From Streptomyces sp. CoH27 (GTDB lineage Bacteria > Actinomycetota > Actinomycetes > Streptomycetales > Streptomycetaceae): a stretch of 64,000 bases of DNA. The notes under the pieces were generated by a model. It searched no databases, was not told where the DNA came from, and was given only the letters and a program-made list of their open reading frames with translations. How positions within the stretch are numbered: the first letter of the stretch is position 1; the number at the start of each line of letters is the position of its first letter. Positions 26,494 to 36,175 of this stretch are shown piece after piece. The stretch spans positions 3,007 through 67,006 of the forward strand of contig NZ_JAIQYY010000004.1 of NCBI RefSeq assembly GCF_020181035.1, written 5' to 3'. The position numbers were made by a program, and so were the translations under genes.

Positions 26494-28524
26494 ATGGGAG
26501 GGGAGAAGGCCAAGGTGCCGGGCGGCCACGATCCGCACCACAAGGCGCTGTCGATGGCGGTGGAGGCGGTGCTGGCCCGCCTGGACGCCCACGCGTCCGG
26601 GCGTGACCGCTATGGCGCGGCCGCCGACGCCCGGTCCGAGCTGCCCGCCTGCCCGGACCCGGAGCCCGGCAGCGCCCTGGACACCCTGTGCTCCTGCTTC
26701 GGGCTGAGCCCCTTCGAGCGCGACATCCTCGTCCTGGCCGCCGCCGCCGAACTGGACTCCACCACCGCGAGCCGCTGCGCCGCGGCCGGCGGTGACCCGG
26801 CGCGGCCGTACCCGACCCTCTCGCTCGCCCTGGCCGCCCTCGCCGACGCCCACTGGAGCGCGCTCGCCCCGGTCGGACCGCTGCGCCGCTGGCGGCTGGT
26901 CGAACTCGACGACAGGGACGGGACGGTGGCCCTCACCGCCGCACGCATCCGGATCGACGAGCGGATCCTGCACTTCCTGGTCGGCGTCGACTATCTGGAC
27001 GTACGCCTGCACGGGTTGCTGCAACGTGTCGCCCCGTCGGGGGAGGCGCTGCCGGCCGCGCATGAGCGCACCGTGGGTGAGGTGTCCGCGGGCTGGGCCG
27101 CAGCTGAGCTGGACGCGCTGCCGCATGTCGAGCTGGTCGGAGCCGACCGGCAGACCCGCTGGGAGATCGCCGCCGCTGCGGCCCGCGAGTCCGGGCTGAC
27201 CCTGTATGCGGTCTCTGCCGAGGATCTGCCGACCGATCCCGGCGAGCGCGACCGACTCGCCAGGCTGTGGCAGCGTGAGGCGGTGCTGCTGCCCGCGGCG
27301 CTGCTGGTGGAGTGGTACGACGGCGCGTCGGCGGTGTCGCTGGGCGAGGCGCCGGCCGGGCTTTCCGCCCGGGACACCTCGGCCGCCGTCGACGCCCTGA
27401 CCGGCGGGCTCGCCGTACCGCTGGTGCTCTCCGCAGACGAGCCGCGTCCGGCGACCGCTCGCACCCGCGCCGAGCGGGTGACCGTTCCGGCGCTCAGCGC
27501 CGAGGAGCAACTCGCCGTCTGGTCGAGCGTGTTGGGGGACCTCCCGGATGTCACCGAGAGCGGACTACGGGGGCTGGTCGCCCAGTTCTCGCTGCCCGCG
27601 CACGTCATCCGTGCGGCGGCGACCTCGGTCCGGCGTTCGTCGGGCTCCCGCAATGGTGGCAGTGATCCGACCCAACTCGCTTGGCGGGCCGGTCTGGTGG
27701 AGGCCCGCATGGCCCTCGACGAGCTCGGCCGCCGGGTCGAACCGCGCGCCGGCTGGGACGATCTGGTCGTCGCCGAACGCCAGCGAGCGATTCTCCGCGA
27801 GATCGTCGCGCACGTGCGCCGCCGGGCCACCGTCCACCAGGAGTGGGGCTTCGAGAGCGTTCTGCGCCGCGGACTCGGCGTCACTGCGCTCTTCGCGGGC
27901 GGATCCGGCACCGGGAAGACGCTGGCCGCCGAGGTCATGGCGGGGGAGCTGGGCGTCGACCTCTTCGTCATCGACCTCTCACAGGTGGTCAGCAAATACA
28001 TCGGCGAGACGGAGAAGAACCTCCGCCGGGTCTTCGACGCGGCCGAGCGCGGCGGCGCCCTGCTGCTCTTCGACGAGGCGGACTCCCTCTTCGGCAAGCG
28101 CAGCGAGGTCAAGGACAGCCACGACCGGTACGCCAATCTGGAGGTCAGCTACCTCCTGATGCGCATGGAGGCCTACCGCGGACTGGCCGTCCTCACCACC
28201 AACATGAAGAAGGCCCTGGACAACGCCTTCATGCGGCGGATCCGCTTCGTCGTCGACTTCCCCTTCCCGTCCGTGCCGGAGCGTGCCGAGATCTGGCGCC
28301 GTGTCATCCCCGACCGGACGCCGACGGAGGGACTCGACCCCGATCGGCTCGCCCAACTCACCGTCGCGGGCGGCTCGATCCGCAATATCGCGCTGGCCGG
28401 TGCCTTCCTCGCCGCCGAGGAGGGCAGCCCGGTGCGCATGGGGCACATGCTCGCCGCGGCCCGGACCGAGTACCTCAAGCTCGAACGCTCCCTGACGCCT
28501 TCGGAGGTGGACGGGTGGGTCTGA
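26494..28524 (+). CDS. cis15: CIS AAA+ ATPase
   Basis: The product is 676 residues. The AAA+ module occupies about 430-676: Walker A GGSGTGKT (about 468-475), Walker B LLLFDEAD (about 522-529) and a sensor/arginine region (NAFMRRIRFVVDFPFPSVPE). The N-terminal ~400 residues match the long helical domain of Afp15-type ATPases. It is needed for assembly or cargo loading of related particles and is not part of the mature tail. GGAG lies upstream of the ATG. Confidence 0.94.
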   Translation: MGGEKAKVPGGHDPHHKALSMAVEAVLARLDAHASGRDRYGAAADARSELPACPDPEPGSALDTLCSCFGLSPFERDILVLAAAAELDSTTASRCAAAGGDPARPYPTLSLALAALADAHWSALAPVGPLRRWRLVELDDRDGTVALTAARIRIDERILHFLVGVDYLDVRLHGLLQRVAPSGEALPAAHERTVGEVSAGWAAAELDALPHVELVGADRQTRWEIAAAAARESGLTLYAVSAEDLPTDPGERDRLARLWQREAVLLPAALLVEWYDGASAVSLGEAPAGLSARDTSAAVDALTGGLAVPLVLSADEPRPATARTRAERVTVPALSAEEQLAVWSSVLGDLPDVTESGLRGLVAQFSLPAHVIRAAATSVRRSSGSRNGGSDPTQLAWRAGLVEARMALDELGRRVEPRAGWDDLVVAERQRAILREIVAHVRRRATVHQEWGFESVLRRGLGVTALFAGGSGTGKTLAAEVMAGELGVDLFVIDLSQVVSKYIGETEKNLRRVFDAAERGGALLLFDEADSLFGKRSEVKDSHDRYANLEVSYLLMRMEAYRGLAVLTTNMKKALDNAFMRRIRFVVDFPFPSVPERAEIWRRVIPDRTPTEGLDPDRLAQLTVAGGSIRNIALAGAFLAAEEGSPVRMGHMLAAARTEYLKLERSLTPSEVDGWV

Positions 28525-28874
28525 ACGACATGCACGACGCGACCGAGGACAGGCGGCGGGTGCCCGCCGCACCGACCGCGATCCGCATCGACATCGGCGA
28601 ACTCGCCTTCGACGGCTTCGACTTGGCCCCGCGAGACGCCGACCGGGTCCGCGAGGCGTTCCACGGCGAGCTGGACCGGCTGGTCCGCGAGCGCGGCGTC
28701 CCGGCCGCCCTGCTCGCCGACGGCGACCGCGCACTCGATCTCCTCTCCGGGCTGCCCGAGCTGCCCGCCACCGGCAACCCGCGCCGCCTGGGCGAGGCCC
28801 TCGCCCGCGCGGTCTACGCCGGCCTGTCGGGTGTCGGCGCCGGAGCCGCGAACAGCCGCATGGAGCGCAGATGA
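28515..28874 (+). CDS. Small CIS-conserved protein
   Basis: The product is 119 residues from GTG 28515, with GGAGGT six bases before it; it overlaps the ATPase by ten bases. The pattern IRIDIGELAFDGFDLAPRDA, then a charged helix and LGEALARAVYAGL, is seen in small proteins that sit beside DUF4157 genes in CIS clusters. It may be a chaperone or adaptor for the giant protein encoded next, whose ATG overlaps its stop. No catalytic motif. Confidence 0.65.
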   Translation: MGLNDMHDATEDRRRVPAAPTAIRIDIGELAFDGFDLAPRDADRVREAFHGELDRLVRERGVPAALLADGDRALDLLSGLPELPATGNPRRLGEALARAVYAGLSGVGAGAANSRMERR

Positions 28875-31800
28875 GCGGCACTCACGCGCCCGCGCAGGGC
28901 CGGCAGAGCAGCGGCAGCTCCAAGCAGAAGGCGCGCAAGCCGCATCGCTCCGCCCGTACGCCCGAGCCCAAGGAGATCATCAGTGGGGCCGGCCACCCCC
29001 TCGACCCCGGCATCCGCAGGGAGTTGGAGGCGCGGCTCGGTCACGACTTCAGCCGCGTACGTGTGCACACGGACGAGGACTCGGCCGCGCTGGCCGACCT
29101 GGTCGGCGCCGACGCGGTCACCGTCGGCCAGGAGATCTTCTTCCGAGCGGGCACCTTCCGCCCCGGCACCGAGGACGGCCGTCGGCTGCTCGCGCACGAG
29201 CTGCTGCACACCGTCCAGGCCCCCGACCAGCCGGGCCGGCTGCGTGCAGGCCGCGACTTCGGCGGCGTCAGCCTGCCCACCGACGCCGTCGAGCAGCAGG
29301 CCGAGCAGGGCGCGCGCAGCGCGGACGCAGGGCGGACCGAGGTCACGCGGGACAGCTCCGCCACCCCCGGCTGGCTCCGCTACGCTCGCGTCGATGCCGA
29401 CCGGCTCCGCAGCGAACGCCTCGACCCGGCGACCCTGGTGGACCGGCTGACCGCCGGCATCCTCCGTTCCCTGCGCGGCGACCCCACAGACTCCTCCGGG
29501 CGCGTCCGCAAGCAACTGGGGCGCTTCGCTCCGGAGTTGGAGCAGGCGGTGCTCGCCAAGCTCGAACTCCGCCTGCCCTCCTCCGACTACCAGCGTGTCC
29601 TCGACCTCGTCGAGCAGGCCTCGCACCTGCCCGAGGGCATGGACACCCCGCTCACTCCGGTGCCGGTCACGGACACGGTCGACCGGATCGAGGCCGAGCA
29701 CGACCAGGACGACGTACGGGAACGCGACCACCGCGAGCCCGAGCAGGAGCGTCGTGACGACACGGCCGAGGGGCGTGGCCAGCACGAGCAGGAACACGAG
29801 GAGAGGCACCTCCAACAGCGCGTCCACCAGGAGGAGCTGAAGAGGCGAAGGCCTTCCGGGCAGCGCAGGCGCGGAGAGCGGAACGCACAGGGACCGGACG
29901 GGACTTCCTCCTCGTCCGGAGCCGGGGACGGCACCTCCGGAGCGTCCGCATCCTCTGCATCCTCCGCGTCCTCCACACCCTCGACGTCCGGTGGTGTCAC
30001 CGCCGGCCAGTCCGCTTCCGCCCAGCCCGACGCGGCCACCGGTGAGCAGCCGCAGGCGGATCAGCGGGGTCAGGACCAGACCCAGGGCGCCACCGCCGGC
30101 CGGCAGCAGGCCGACGGCCAGGACACCCAGGACAAGAACCGCAAGGACCAGCAGGACCAGCAGGACAAGAAGGATCAGCAGGCCCTGCAGCAGAAGGCCG
30201 ACCAGAGCAAGGACCCCGCGGACAAGCCCGCCGCCGCGAAGGCCGAGGGTTCGGCGGAGCACGAGCGGAAGTCCGCGACCAGGCAGCCCGTCGCCGGCAG
30301 CAAGCCGCACAACCCGGACCATCTGCCCACCCCGCAGCCCGGCCCGGTCCGCCCGGAGGAGGTCGACAAGACCGCCGAGCAGCGCGACGGCTCGCTCGTC
30401 CGCCACGGCGTCCTGGAGGGCGACGACGAGCACGGCGACCCCCCCGAGCAGGAGCAGCCCGACGGCCTGGAGCCGGGCGCCGCCAACGAGATCGGCGGTC
30501 CGCAGGGCGCGGAGAAGCCCGGCGCCACCGGCGGAGCGGAGGCCACGCTCAAGCCGGAGGACTTCCTGCCGTCCACCGACCTCGACGTCTCCTCCGTCCC
30601 GACGGCCGATCAGATGCACCTGCCCGCCGGCGGAACTGCCCCGGCCCCCGCCGAGGCCCCCGGCTTCCCGGCCCCGCCCCCGACCAAGGCGGAGAAGGTG
30701 CAGGCGGCGCGCGAGAGTGAGCGCGAGGACGACGAGCCCGCCGAGCCCCCCATCGCGACCGCCCCGCCCGCCCCGGGCCGCCGTACCCCCCAGTCGGTCC
30801 CGCAGCCGGGCCCCGCCGCCGAGAACGAGGCCGGGGACCGAACCGCGCACGACCTCCAGACCGAGAAGCCGGTCGAGCAGGAGGTCGGCCCGGACCCCGA
30901 GCAGGCGCAACCGGCCGACGACGGTACGCCGGCCGCCGAGCCGGAGGCAGAGCCCAATCCGCAGGCCGGCCAGTCGGCTGACGCAATGTCAGCCGGGCGC
31001 CCGCAGACCGAGGCGGGGGCCGCCCCCACGCCGGCCCAGCAGGAGAGCGCCGCCGAGCACAACGAGCGCCAGGAGGCCGAGCACGCCCCGGCCCCGGCGG
31101 TGCCGGCCTCAGCCGGTGTGACCGCGCGGCCGGCCGCCGCGCAGCAACGGGTGGACGCCTCATACGGATCGGGCAGCACCGCGGGGTCGACCGCGGGTCG
31201 CGCACCTGTCCCCGCTGCTGCTGCCGGCCCGGTCGGCGCGCCCGGGCCGACGGGGGCGGTCGCGGGGCCGGGCGCCGCGCCGGGCGGTGTCGCTCCTGCC
31301 CGCGCCGCCGCGCAGTCCGCCGCTCTCGGTCCCGCCGACCAGCAGTCCGATGCTCCGGGCGCCCTCGGTGCCCAGCCCGCCCCCGGCGCCTCGCTCGAAC
31401 CGGGCGGCGGTGCCTGCGCGGGTTCCCCGGAGCCCAGTACCGAGGCGGACAAGCCCGAGGGCAGCGGCGGCGGTTGCGGAGGCGGAGGCGGCGGCGCCCA
31501 GGAACAGAAGAGCCCGGCGCCGCCCAACGTCTCCGACCAGGACCCACAGGCCGCCCTGGGCACGGCAGCCGCCGTGCCGCCGGACCAGACGGTCACCGTC
31601 CTGGCCGGTGCCGACGGCGCCGTCGACCACTCCATCGGGCAGCAGCAGGCCCAGCTCAAGGCCGCCCCGCCGACCGTGCAGCGCCCCTCCGGCGCGCCGC
31701 AGACCCTGCAGGGCAAGCCGACGGAGGAGGCCCCGGCCCCGCAGGTGTCGGGCCAGCTGGAGCGGGTCGCCCCGCCGGGGCAGGGCCAGCAGCAGAAGGC

Positions 31801-34800
31801 CGACGGCAATCAGGTCCAGGGCCAGAACCCGGCCGAGCAGGTCCAGACGCCCAACGTCCCGGACACCGAGGCCGGCAAGGCGGACGCCCATGACGTCCAG
31901 AACATGCAGGACGCGGTCAACGACGTCCCCTCCACCGACCCCGGTCTGAACGTCACGGTCGGCCCGGCCCCGCAGGTGCAGCTGACCGGTGACGCCGACC
32001 CGCAGCTGACGGACCAGCAGGCCGGCAAGTACAACGACAAGACCTCCGAGATCCAGGACACCGGCCGCCAGGACGCGGCCAAGCCGCTGGGCGAGGACCA
32101 GATCTACCCGGACGTGCCCCAGGAGACCCTGAAGGGCAACGTCCCCGGTGGCGCCGGCGGTCAGGGCGGCGGAGGCAAGGCGGGTACGCCGCTGAAGCCC
32201 GGCGAGGCCACCGTCGTCCAGCAGCAGCGCGGCCCGCAGATCAAGCAGGCGATCGGCCAGGGCCAGGGGCAGGTGGGCAGCGCCCAGGCCGACAACAAGC
32301 AGCAGCAGGCCGAGGCGCGCAAGAAGAACCAGTCGGACATCGACAAGGAGACGGCCGACAACGCCAGGAAGCAGACGGACAAACGCGGCGAGGTAGGTGT
32401 CCAGGCCAAGCAGGCGCGCGACCAGTGGCGTTCCGAGCAGGACCAGAAGGTCGCCGACTCCGACAAGCAGGCGGATCAGTCGCACACGGAGAACAACCAG
32501 AAGATCCTCTCCAAGCGCGACGACAGCAACAAGCAGGTCAAGGACCGGCAGACCAGCGACAACAAGAAGATCCAGGACAACCGCGAGCAGGCGCAGAAGA
32601 AGGCCCAGGACGAGAAGGAGAAGAAGAAGCACGAGTCCTCGGGCTGGTTCGGCTGGATCACCTCCAAGATCAAGGACGCCTTCAACGCGCTGTTGTCGGC
32701 GGTGACGAAGATCTTCGACTTCTTCCGCAAGCTGGTCAACGACATCATCGACGGCTTCAAGAGGTTCGCGGACTCGGTCATCGACACCTGCCGCAAGCTC
32801 GCCGTACAGCTGATCAAGGCCGTCGCCGATACGCTGATCCAGATCTGCGACGTCCTGCTCGCCGCGTTCCCGGCGCTGCGCGACAAGTTCCGCAAGGCCA
32901 TCGAGGACCTGCGCGATGGCGCCATCGCGGCGGTCAACGCCCTGGCCGACACGCTCAAGGCGGCGGTCAACGCGCTCCTCGACGGCCTGGGGGCCGCGCT
33001 CAACGCACTGCTGAAGCTGGCCGAGGCCACCCTCAAGGCCATCATCAACCAGGTGCGCTCGTTGGTCGAGGCGGCGATCAACTTCGTCAAGGCCGCCATC
33101 GCCGCGCTCGGTCAGCTCGCGGCGCTGATCGCGGACATCGCCCCGGACCCGGGCGGTTGGCTGAGCAAGATGGGCGCCGCCGCGAGGGACGGCATCCAGC
33201 ATCACCTCTGGGGCGCGGTCAAGACGGCGGTGAAGGCCTGGTTCGACCAGAAGGTCGAGTCCGTCGTCGGCCTGACGTCCACCCTCCTGAACATCCTCGT
33301 CAAGGGCTGCATCTCTCTCAAGAAGATCGGCCAGATGGCCTGGAAGGCGATCATCTCCGCCCTTCCGATGATGCTCGCGCAGATCATCATCGAGAAGGTC
33401 ATCTCGATGATCGTGCCTGCGGCGGGCGCGATCATGACGATCATTCAGGGCTTGATGGCCGCCTGGGGGACCATCAGCAAAATCATCGCCGCCTTCGGCA
33501 AGTTCTTCGCCTTCCTGAAGGCGGTGAAGGCAGGCCCGGCCGCCTGCCTCTTCGCGGAGGCGGTCGCAGCCGGTGTCGTCGCCCTCCTCGAATTCGTCTC
33601 CCAATACCTCCTCTCCAAGCTCAAGGGCGCCGGCAAGGCCGTGGGCACCAGGCTCAAGGCCCTCGCCCAGAAGATCCTGAAGGCCCTGGCCAAGGCGGGC
33701 AAGGGCGCGAGAAAGGCCGTCGGTACCGCCGTCAACCGGGCTCGGACGGGCCTGCGCAACGCGATGTCCTCACTCCGCGAACGCTTCCCGTCCGGCCGCC
33801 GTCCGGCCGAGTCCACGTTCGGCGAGCATCCGCACGAGCACGTGGGGGAGCCTCGTACGACGCCCCGCCACCCCGAGGAGGATCGTCCTCAGACGCACCA
33901 CCCCGAAGAGCGCCCGACCGTCAACACCAAGCGCCCCGCCGAGCACGAGGACCCCACGTCCACGAAGCCGCGCGAGCCGCAGGAGTCCAAGCCCGCCACG
34001 CCGCGCGAGCCGGAGGAGCCCAAGAAGCCGCACGAGCCCGAGAAGCCGAAGGAGCCCGCCCGCCCCAGCCGCCCGGTCTCCCGCGTGGGCCGAGCCCTCA
34101 ACCGAGCCAAAAGCGCCGTCAAGGGTGCCCTCGCCAAGGCCCGCAACGCGGCTCGTGCCCTCGGCCGCAAACTCAAGAACAGCAAGCTCGGCCGGGCCAT
34201 CCGCAACGGCGCGCACAAGGTCTACGACTCCTACAAGCGCAAGCGCGACCAGATGCGCGACTGGTGGAACAAGCGCAAGGAGCAGCACAAGCAGAATCGC
34301 GAAGACCGCCACAAGAAGGAGAACTCGCCGGAGGCAAAGCAGGCACGGCTCGAAAAGGCTGTGGCGCGGATTCGCCCCAAAGTCCAGAAGCTTCTCGGCA
34401 AGGGCGTACCCGGGCGGGTCTTTGATCTCGCCCTCGGAGCCATGCGTGTCTGGTACAGGCTGACTGGGCTTGAGAAGGTCGGATCCCCTGGATTCGAGCT
34501 GAATGCTGTCCTCAACCCGCGACTTAGGGTGGTAGACGGAGTCGACGTCAGAATTGTCGACCGGGTACTTCTGATCATTCACCAAATAGGAGAGGAGTTT
34601 GAGGCCAAGTCAGATTCGATCCGCCCCCCTGCGGCTCCCAGCCGACCGGATGTCGCACGCCAGGCAACTGGCAAGTACGACCCAGGCGTTGGCGATCCGA
34701 TCAAGCAAGCGCACACACCGCAGCGCACCGACATCCAACAGGGATGGACCGTTACGGAGGCTCATGCCCAGGTTCGATCCCTGACTGCTCAGCAAGTGGA

Positions 34801-35536
34801 TCAGCTGCAGGATTTCATTCAGTATCGTGACGCAAGAAACAATGTAGCCGCGAGTGTGCAGCGTGAACAAGGAAAGGGCTTCAACAGGCGGCTTTACGCA
34901 AAGGATCAGAAGGTTTACTGGACTTATCCGGACGAGAACGGAAATATGATCAGTAAGCCTTTGTCGTACAAGGATTTCGTCAATCAGTTGGGCTCCAGTC
35001 ACTGGACGGCAAGTTCGAGAAGTGATCTCGCCAAGTCTGCGTTGTCAGTACTGGGAGGCGCCACGCCTGCTGGACAGCATGCAGTGAACTCCGCAGAGCT
35101 GGCGCAGTGGCTCTTCCATGTGGAGGGGTGGAGAAATCCTGGTATGCTCCCGCTGACAACCATGGGTCTCGATCTGGCAGCTCAAGGGAAAAGTGACCTT
35201 CTCCACTTCGCGTCACAATTCCCGATGGCCCCGCGAGGTGCTGTTGGAATTTCACGTACCCTCCGAAAATATCTCAACAATGTTGGGGATTTTGTTTCCG
35301 GGAAGCGATCCCGGGAGCCGTTCCAGGTGGAGGGTGCGAAGCCTGCTGTGATGAAGGGGCAGGAATTCGAGATAGCACGAGATTGGATAAAAACCCTGGA
35401 TGGTCTGGGAGAGTGGGCTCACAGCCTGGAGGACATCGACGCTTCTGATGAGGCAGTTGTCGAACAGCGCATGATCGAACTTGAGAAGGCCATCAGGGAG
35501 CGTCTGCAAGGGATATGGAATGTGACTCTTCCGTAA
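28871..35536 (+). CDS. Giant eCIS-core (DUF4157) protein with variable C-terminal domain, candidate CIS effector
   Basis: The product is 2221 residues. Residues 41-117 are the DUF4157 domain with the zinc-peptidase-like HELLH (109-113). Residues about 270-1115 are Gln/Pro/Ala/Glu-rich and disordered. Residues about 1117-1257 are a highly charged Gln/Lys/Asp coil. Residues about 1258-1630 are a run of hydrophobic and amphipathic helices. A Pro/Glu/Lys linker (about 1634-1737) and a basic helical part (about 1738-1850) follow. The last ~350 residues differ in composition: line 34801-34860 is 29/60 G+C, against 39/60 at 33001-33060. DUF4157 proteins are the hallmark cargo of CIS clusters. The C-terminal domain resembles no toxin I know. 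Alternatives for the helical part are a membrane-active domain or a tape-measure function. Confidence 0.9.
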   Translation: MSGTHAPAQGRQSSGSSKQKARKPHRSARTPEPKEIISGAGHPLDPGIRRELEARLGHDFSRVRVHTDEDSAALADLVGADAVTVGQEIFFRAGTFRPGTEDGRRLLAHELLHTVQAPDQPGRLRAGRDFGGVSLPTDAVEQQAEQGARSADAGRTEVTRDSSATPGWLRYARVDADRLRSERLDPATLVDRLTAGILRSLRGDPTDSSGRVRKQLGRFAPELEQAVLAKLELRLPSSDYQRVLDLVEQASHLPEGMDTPLTPVPVTDTVDRIEAEHDQDDVRERDHREPEQERRDDTAEGRGQHEQEHEERHLQQRVHQEELKRRRPSGQRRRGERNAQGPDGTSSSSGAGDGTSGASASSASSASSTPSTSGGVTAGQSASAQPDAATGEQPQADQRGQDQTQGATAGRQQADGQDTQDKNRKDQQDQQDKKDQQALQQKADQSKDPADKPAAAKAEGSAEHERKSATRQPVAGSKPHNPDHLPTPQPGPVRPEEVDKTAEQRDGSLVRHGVLEGDDEHGDPPEQEQPDGLEPGAANEIGGPQGAEKPGATGGAEATLKPEDFLPSTDLDVSSVPTADQMHLPAGGTAPAPAEAPGFPAPPPTKAEKVQAARESEREDDEPAEPPIATAPPAPGRRTPQSVPQPGPAAENEAGDRTAHDLQTEKPVEQEVGPDPEQAQPADDGTPAAEPEAEPNPQAGQSADAMSAGRPQTEAGAAPTPAQQESAAEHNERQEAEHAPAPAVPASAGVTARPAAAQQRVDASYGSGSTAGSTAGRAPVPAAAAGPVGAPGPTGAVAGPGAAPGGVAPARAAAQSAALGPADQQSDAPGALGAQPAPGASLEPGGGACAGSPEPSTEADKPEGSGGGCGGGGGGAQEQKSPAPPNVSDQDPQAALGTAAAVPPDQTVTVLAGADGAVDHSIGQQQAQLKAAPPTVQRPSGAPQTLQGKPTEEAPAPQVSGQLERVAPPGQGQQQKADGNQVQGQNPAEQVQTPNVPDTEAGKADAHDVQNMQDAVNDVPSTDPGLNVTVGPAPQVQLTGDADPQLTDQQAGKYNDKTSEIQDTGRQDAAKPLGEDQIYPDVPQETLKGNVPGGAGGQGGGGKAGTPLKPGEATVVQQQRGPQIKQAIGQGQGQVGSAQADNKQQQAEARKKNQSDIDKETADNARKQTDKRGEVGVQAKQARDQWRSEQDQKVADSDKQADQSHTENNQKILSKRDDSNKQVKDRQTSDNKKIQDNREQAQKKAQDEKEKKKHESSGWFGWITSKIKDAFNALLSAVTKIFDFFRKLVNDIIDGFKRFADSVIDTCRKLAVQLIKAVADTLIQICDVLLAAFPALRDKFRKAIEDLRDGAIAAVNALADTLKAAVNALLDGLGAALNALLKLAEATLKAIINQVRSLVEAAINFVKAAIAALGQLAALIADIAPDPGGWLSKMGAAARDGIQHHLWGAVKTAVKAWFDQKVESVVGLTSTLLNILVKGCISLKKIGQMAWKAIISALPMMLAQIIIEKVISMIVPAAGAIMTIIQGLMAAWGTISKIIAAFGKFFAFLKAVKAGPAACLFAEAVAAGVVALLEFVSQYLLSKLKGAGKAVGTRLKALAQKILKALAKAGKGARKAVGTAVNRARTGLRNAMSSLRERFPSGRRPAESTFGEHPHEHVGEPRTTPRHPEEDRPQTHHPEERPTVNTKRPAEHEDPTSTKPREPQESKPATPREPEEPKKPHEPEKPKEPARPSRPVSRVGRALNRAKSAVKGALAKARNAARALGRKLKNSKLGRAIRNGAHKVYDSYKRKRDQMRDWWNKRKEQHKQNREDRHKKENSPEAKQARLEKAVARIRPKVQKLLGKGVPGRVFDLALGAMRVWYRLTGLEKVGSPGFELNAVLNPRLRVVDGVDVRIVDRVLLIIHQIGEEFEAKSDSIRPPAAPSRPDVARQATGKYDPGVGDPIKQAHTPQRTDIQQGWTVTEAHAQVRSLTAQQVDQLQDFIQYRDARNNVAASVQREQGKGFNRRLYAKDQKVYWTYPDENGNMISKPLSYKDFVNQLGSSHWTASSRSDLAKSALSVLGGATPAGQHAVNSAELAQWLFHVEGWRNPGMLPLTTMGLDLAAQGKSDLLHFASQFPMAPRGAVGISRTLRKYLNNVGDFVSGKRSREPFQVEGAKPAVMKGQEFEIARDWIKTLDGLGEWAHSLEDIDASDEAVVEQRMIELEKAIRERLQGIWNVTLP

Positions 35537-35581
35537 TCCGATCAGATTCGCTGAGTGGTTGTTATGGGAGCGGGGTAGGCT

Positions 35582-36175
35582 GTGTCGAGGCTTGTTACCA
35601 GGAGAGTAATTCTGCGAGACGCATCATCGCGGGATGAAATTTCTGAATTCGCCCTCCGTCGAGGGCTGAGCGAAGTCCGTACTGAATGGGTTGACCCTCG
35701 GGCTGAGTTGCAGCGTAAAACAACATTCTCGGGGGCCTCGGACCTGGAGCTTTGGTATATCGAGGACGCCCTCGCGGACTGCCGCTATGTTCAGGCTTCG
35801 AGTGCGAATTTGGCGTCTGCAGTGGAGTTGCTGCGTGGAGTCGAGAGTGAAATTCACCCCTTGAGCCGGGCGGATCTCATTCGTGCAGTTGATGATGCCA
35901 ATGACCCCGTCTCTCTGGGGGTGGCCCTCATGAGACTCGGTGCCAGTGCACCCGTAGAATTCGATGAAGAAATTCACGAGGTGATTAGCGGGCAATTCTA
36001 CAGTGAATATGACGTGGTTCGTGATATGGCCGTCTGGGCGGCTACCTACGCGCCGTATGGTCAGTATCGTCCTGACCTTGAGGAACTCTGCGAGAACGAC
36101 GAGAGTGAGAAAATCAGAAATCGCGCTCGGGCGGTGCTCCCAATTTTCACTCGGATCGAAGGTGGGGCAGGGTGA
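35582..36175 (+). CDS. Helical-repeat protein, candidate immunity to the DUF4157 toxin tip
   Basis: The product is 197 residues from GTG 35582 with a weak ribosome site. Composition matches the atypical end of the preceding gene (line 35941-36000 is 28/60 G+C), so both were probably acquired together. The C-terminal half reads as paired helices of HEAT type (LGVALMRLGASAPVEFDEEI, VVRDMAVWAATYAPYG, EKIRNRARAVLP). HEAT-like proteins of this size often serve as immunity partners of polymorphic toxins. It sits between the effector and the adaptor gene, where structural CIS genes otherwise run without gaps. Its stop overlaps the next GTG. The immunity role is inference. Confidence 0.6.
   Translation: MSRLVTRRVILRDASSRDEISEFALRRGLSEVRTEWVDPRAELQRKTTFSGASDLELWYIEDALADCRYVQASSANLASAVELLRGVESEIHPLSRADLIRAVDDANDPVSLGVALMRLGASAPVEFDEEIHEVISGQFYSEYDVVRDMAVWAATYAPYGQYRPDLEELCENDESEKIRNRARAVLPIFTRIEGGAG

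Noticed and set aside
31160..33604. 814-codon minus-strand open frame
   Set aside because: Antisense shadow of the DUF4157 gene; leucine/arginine/valine-rich with no start signal.
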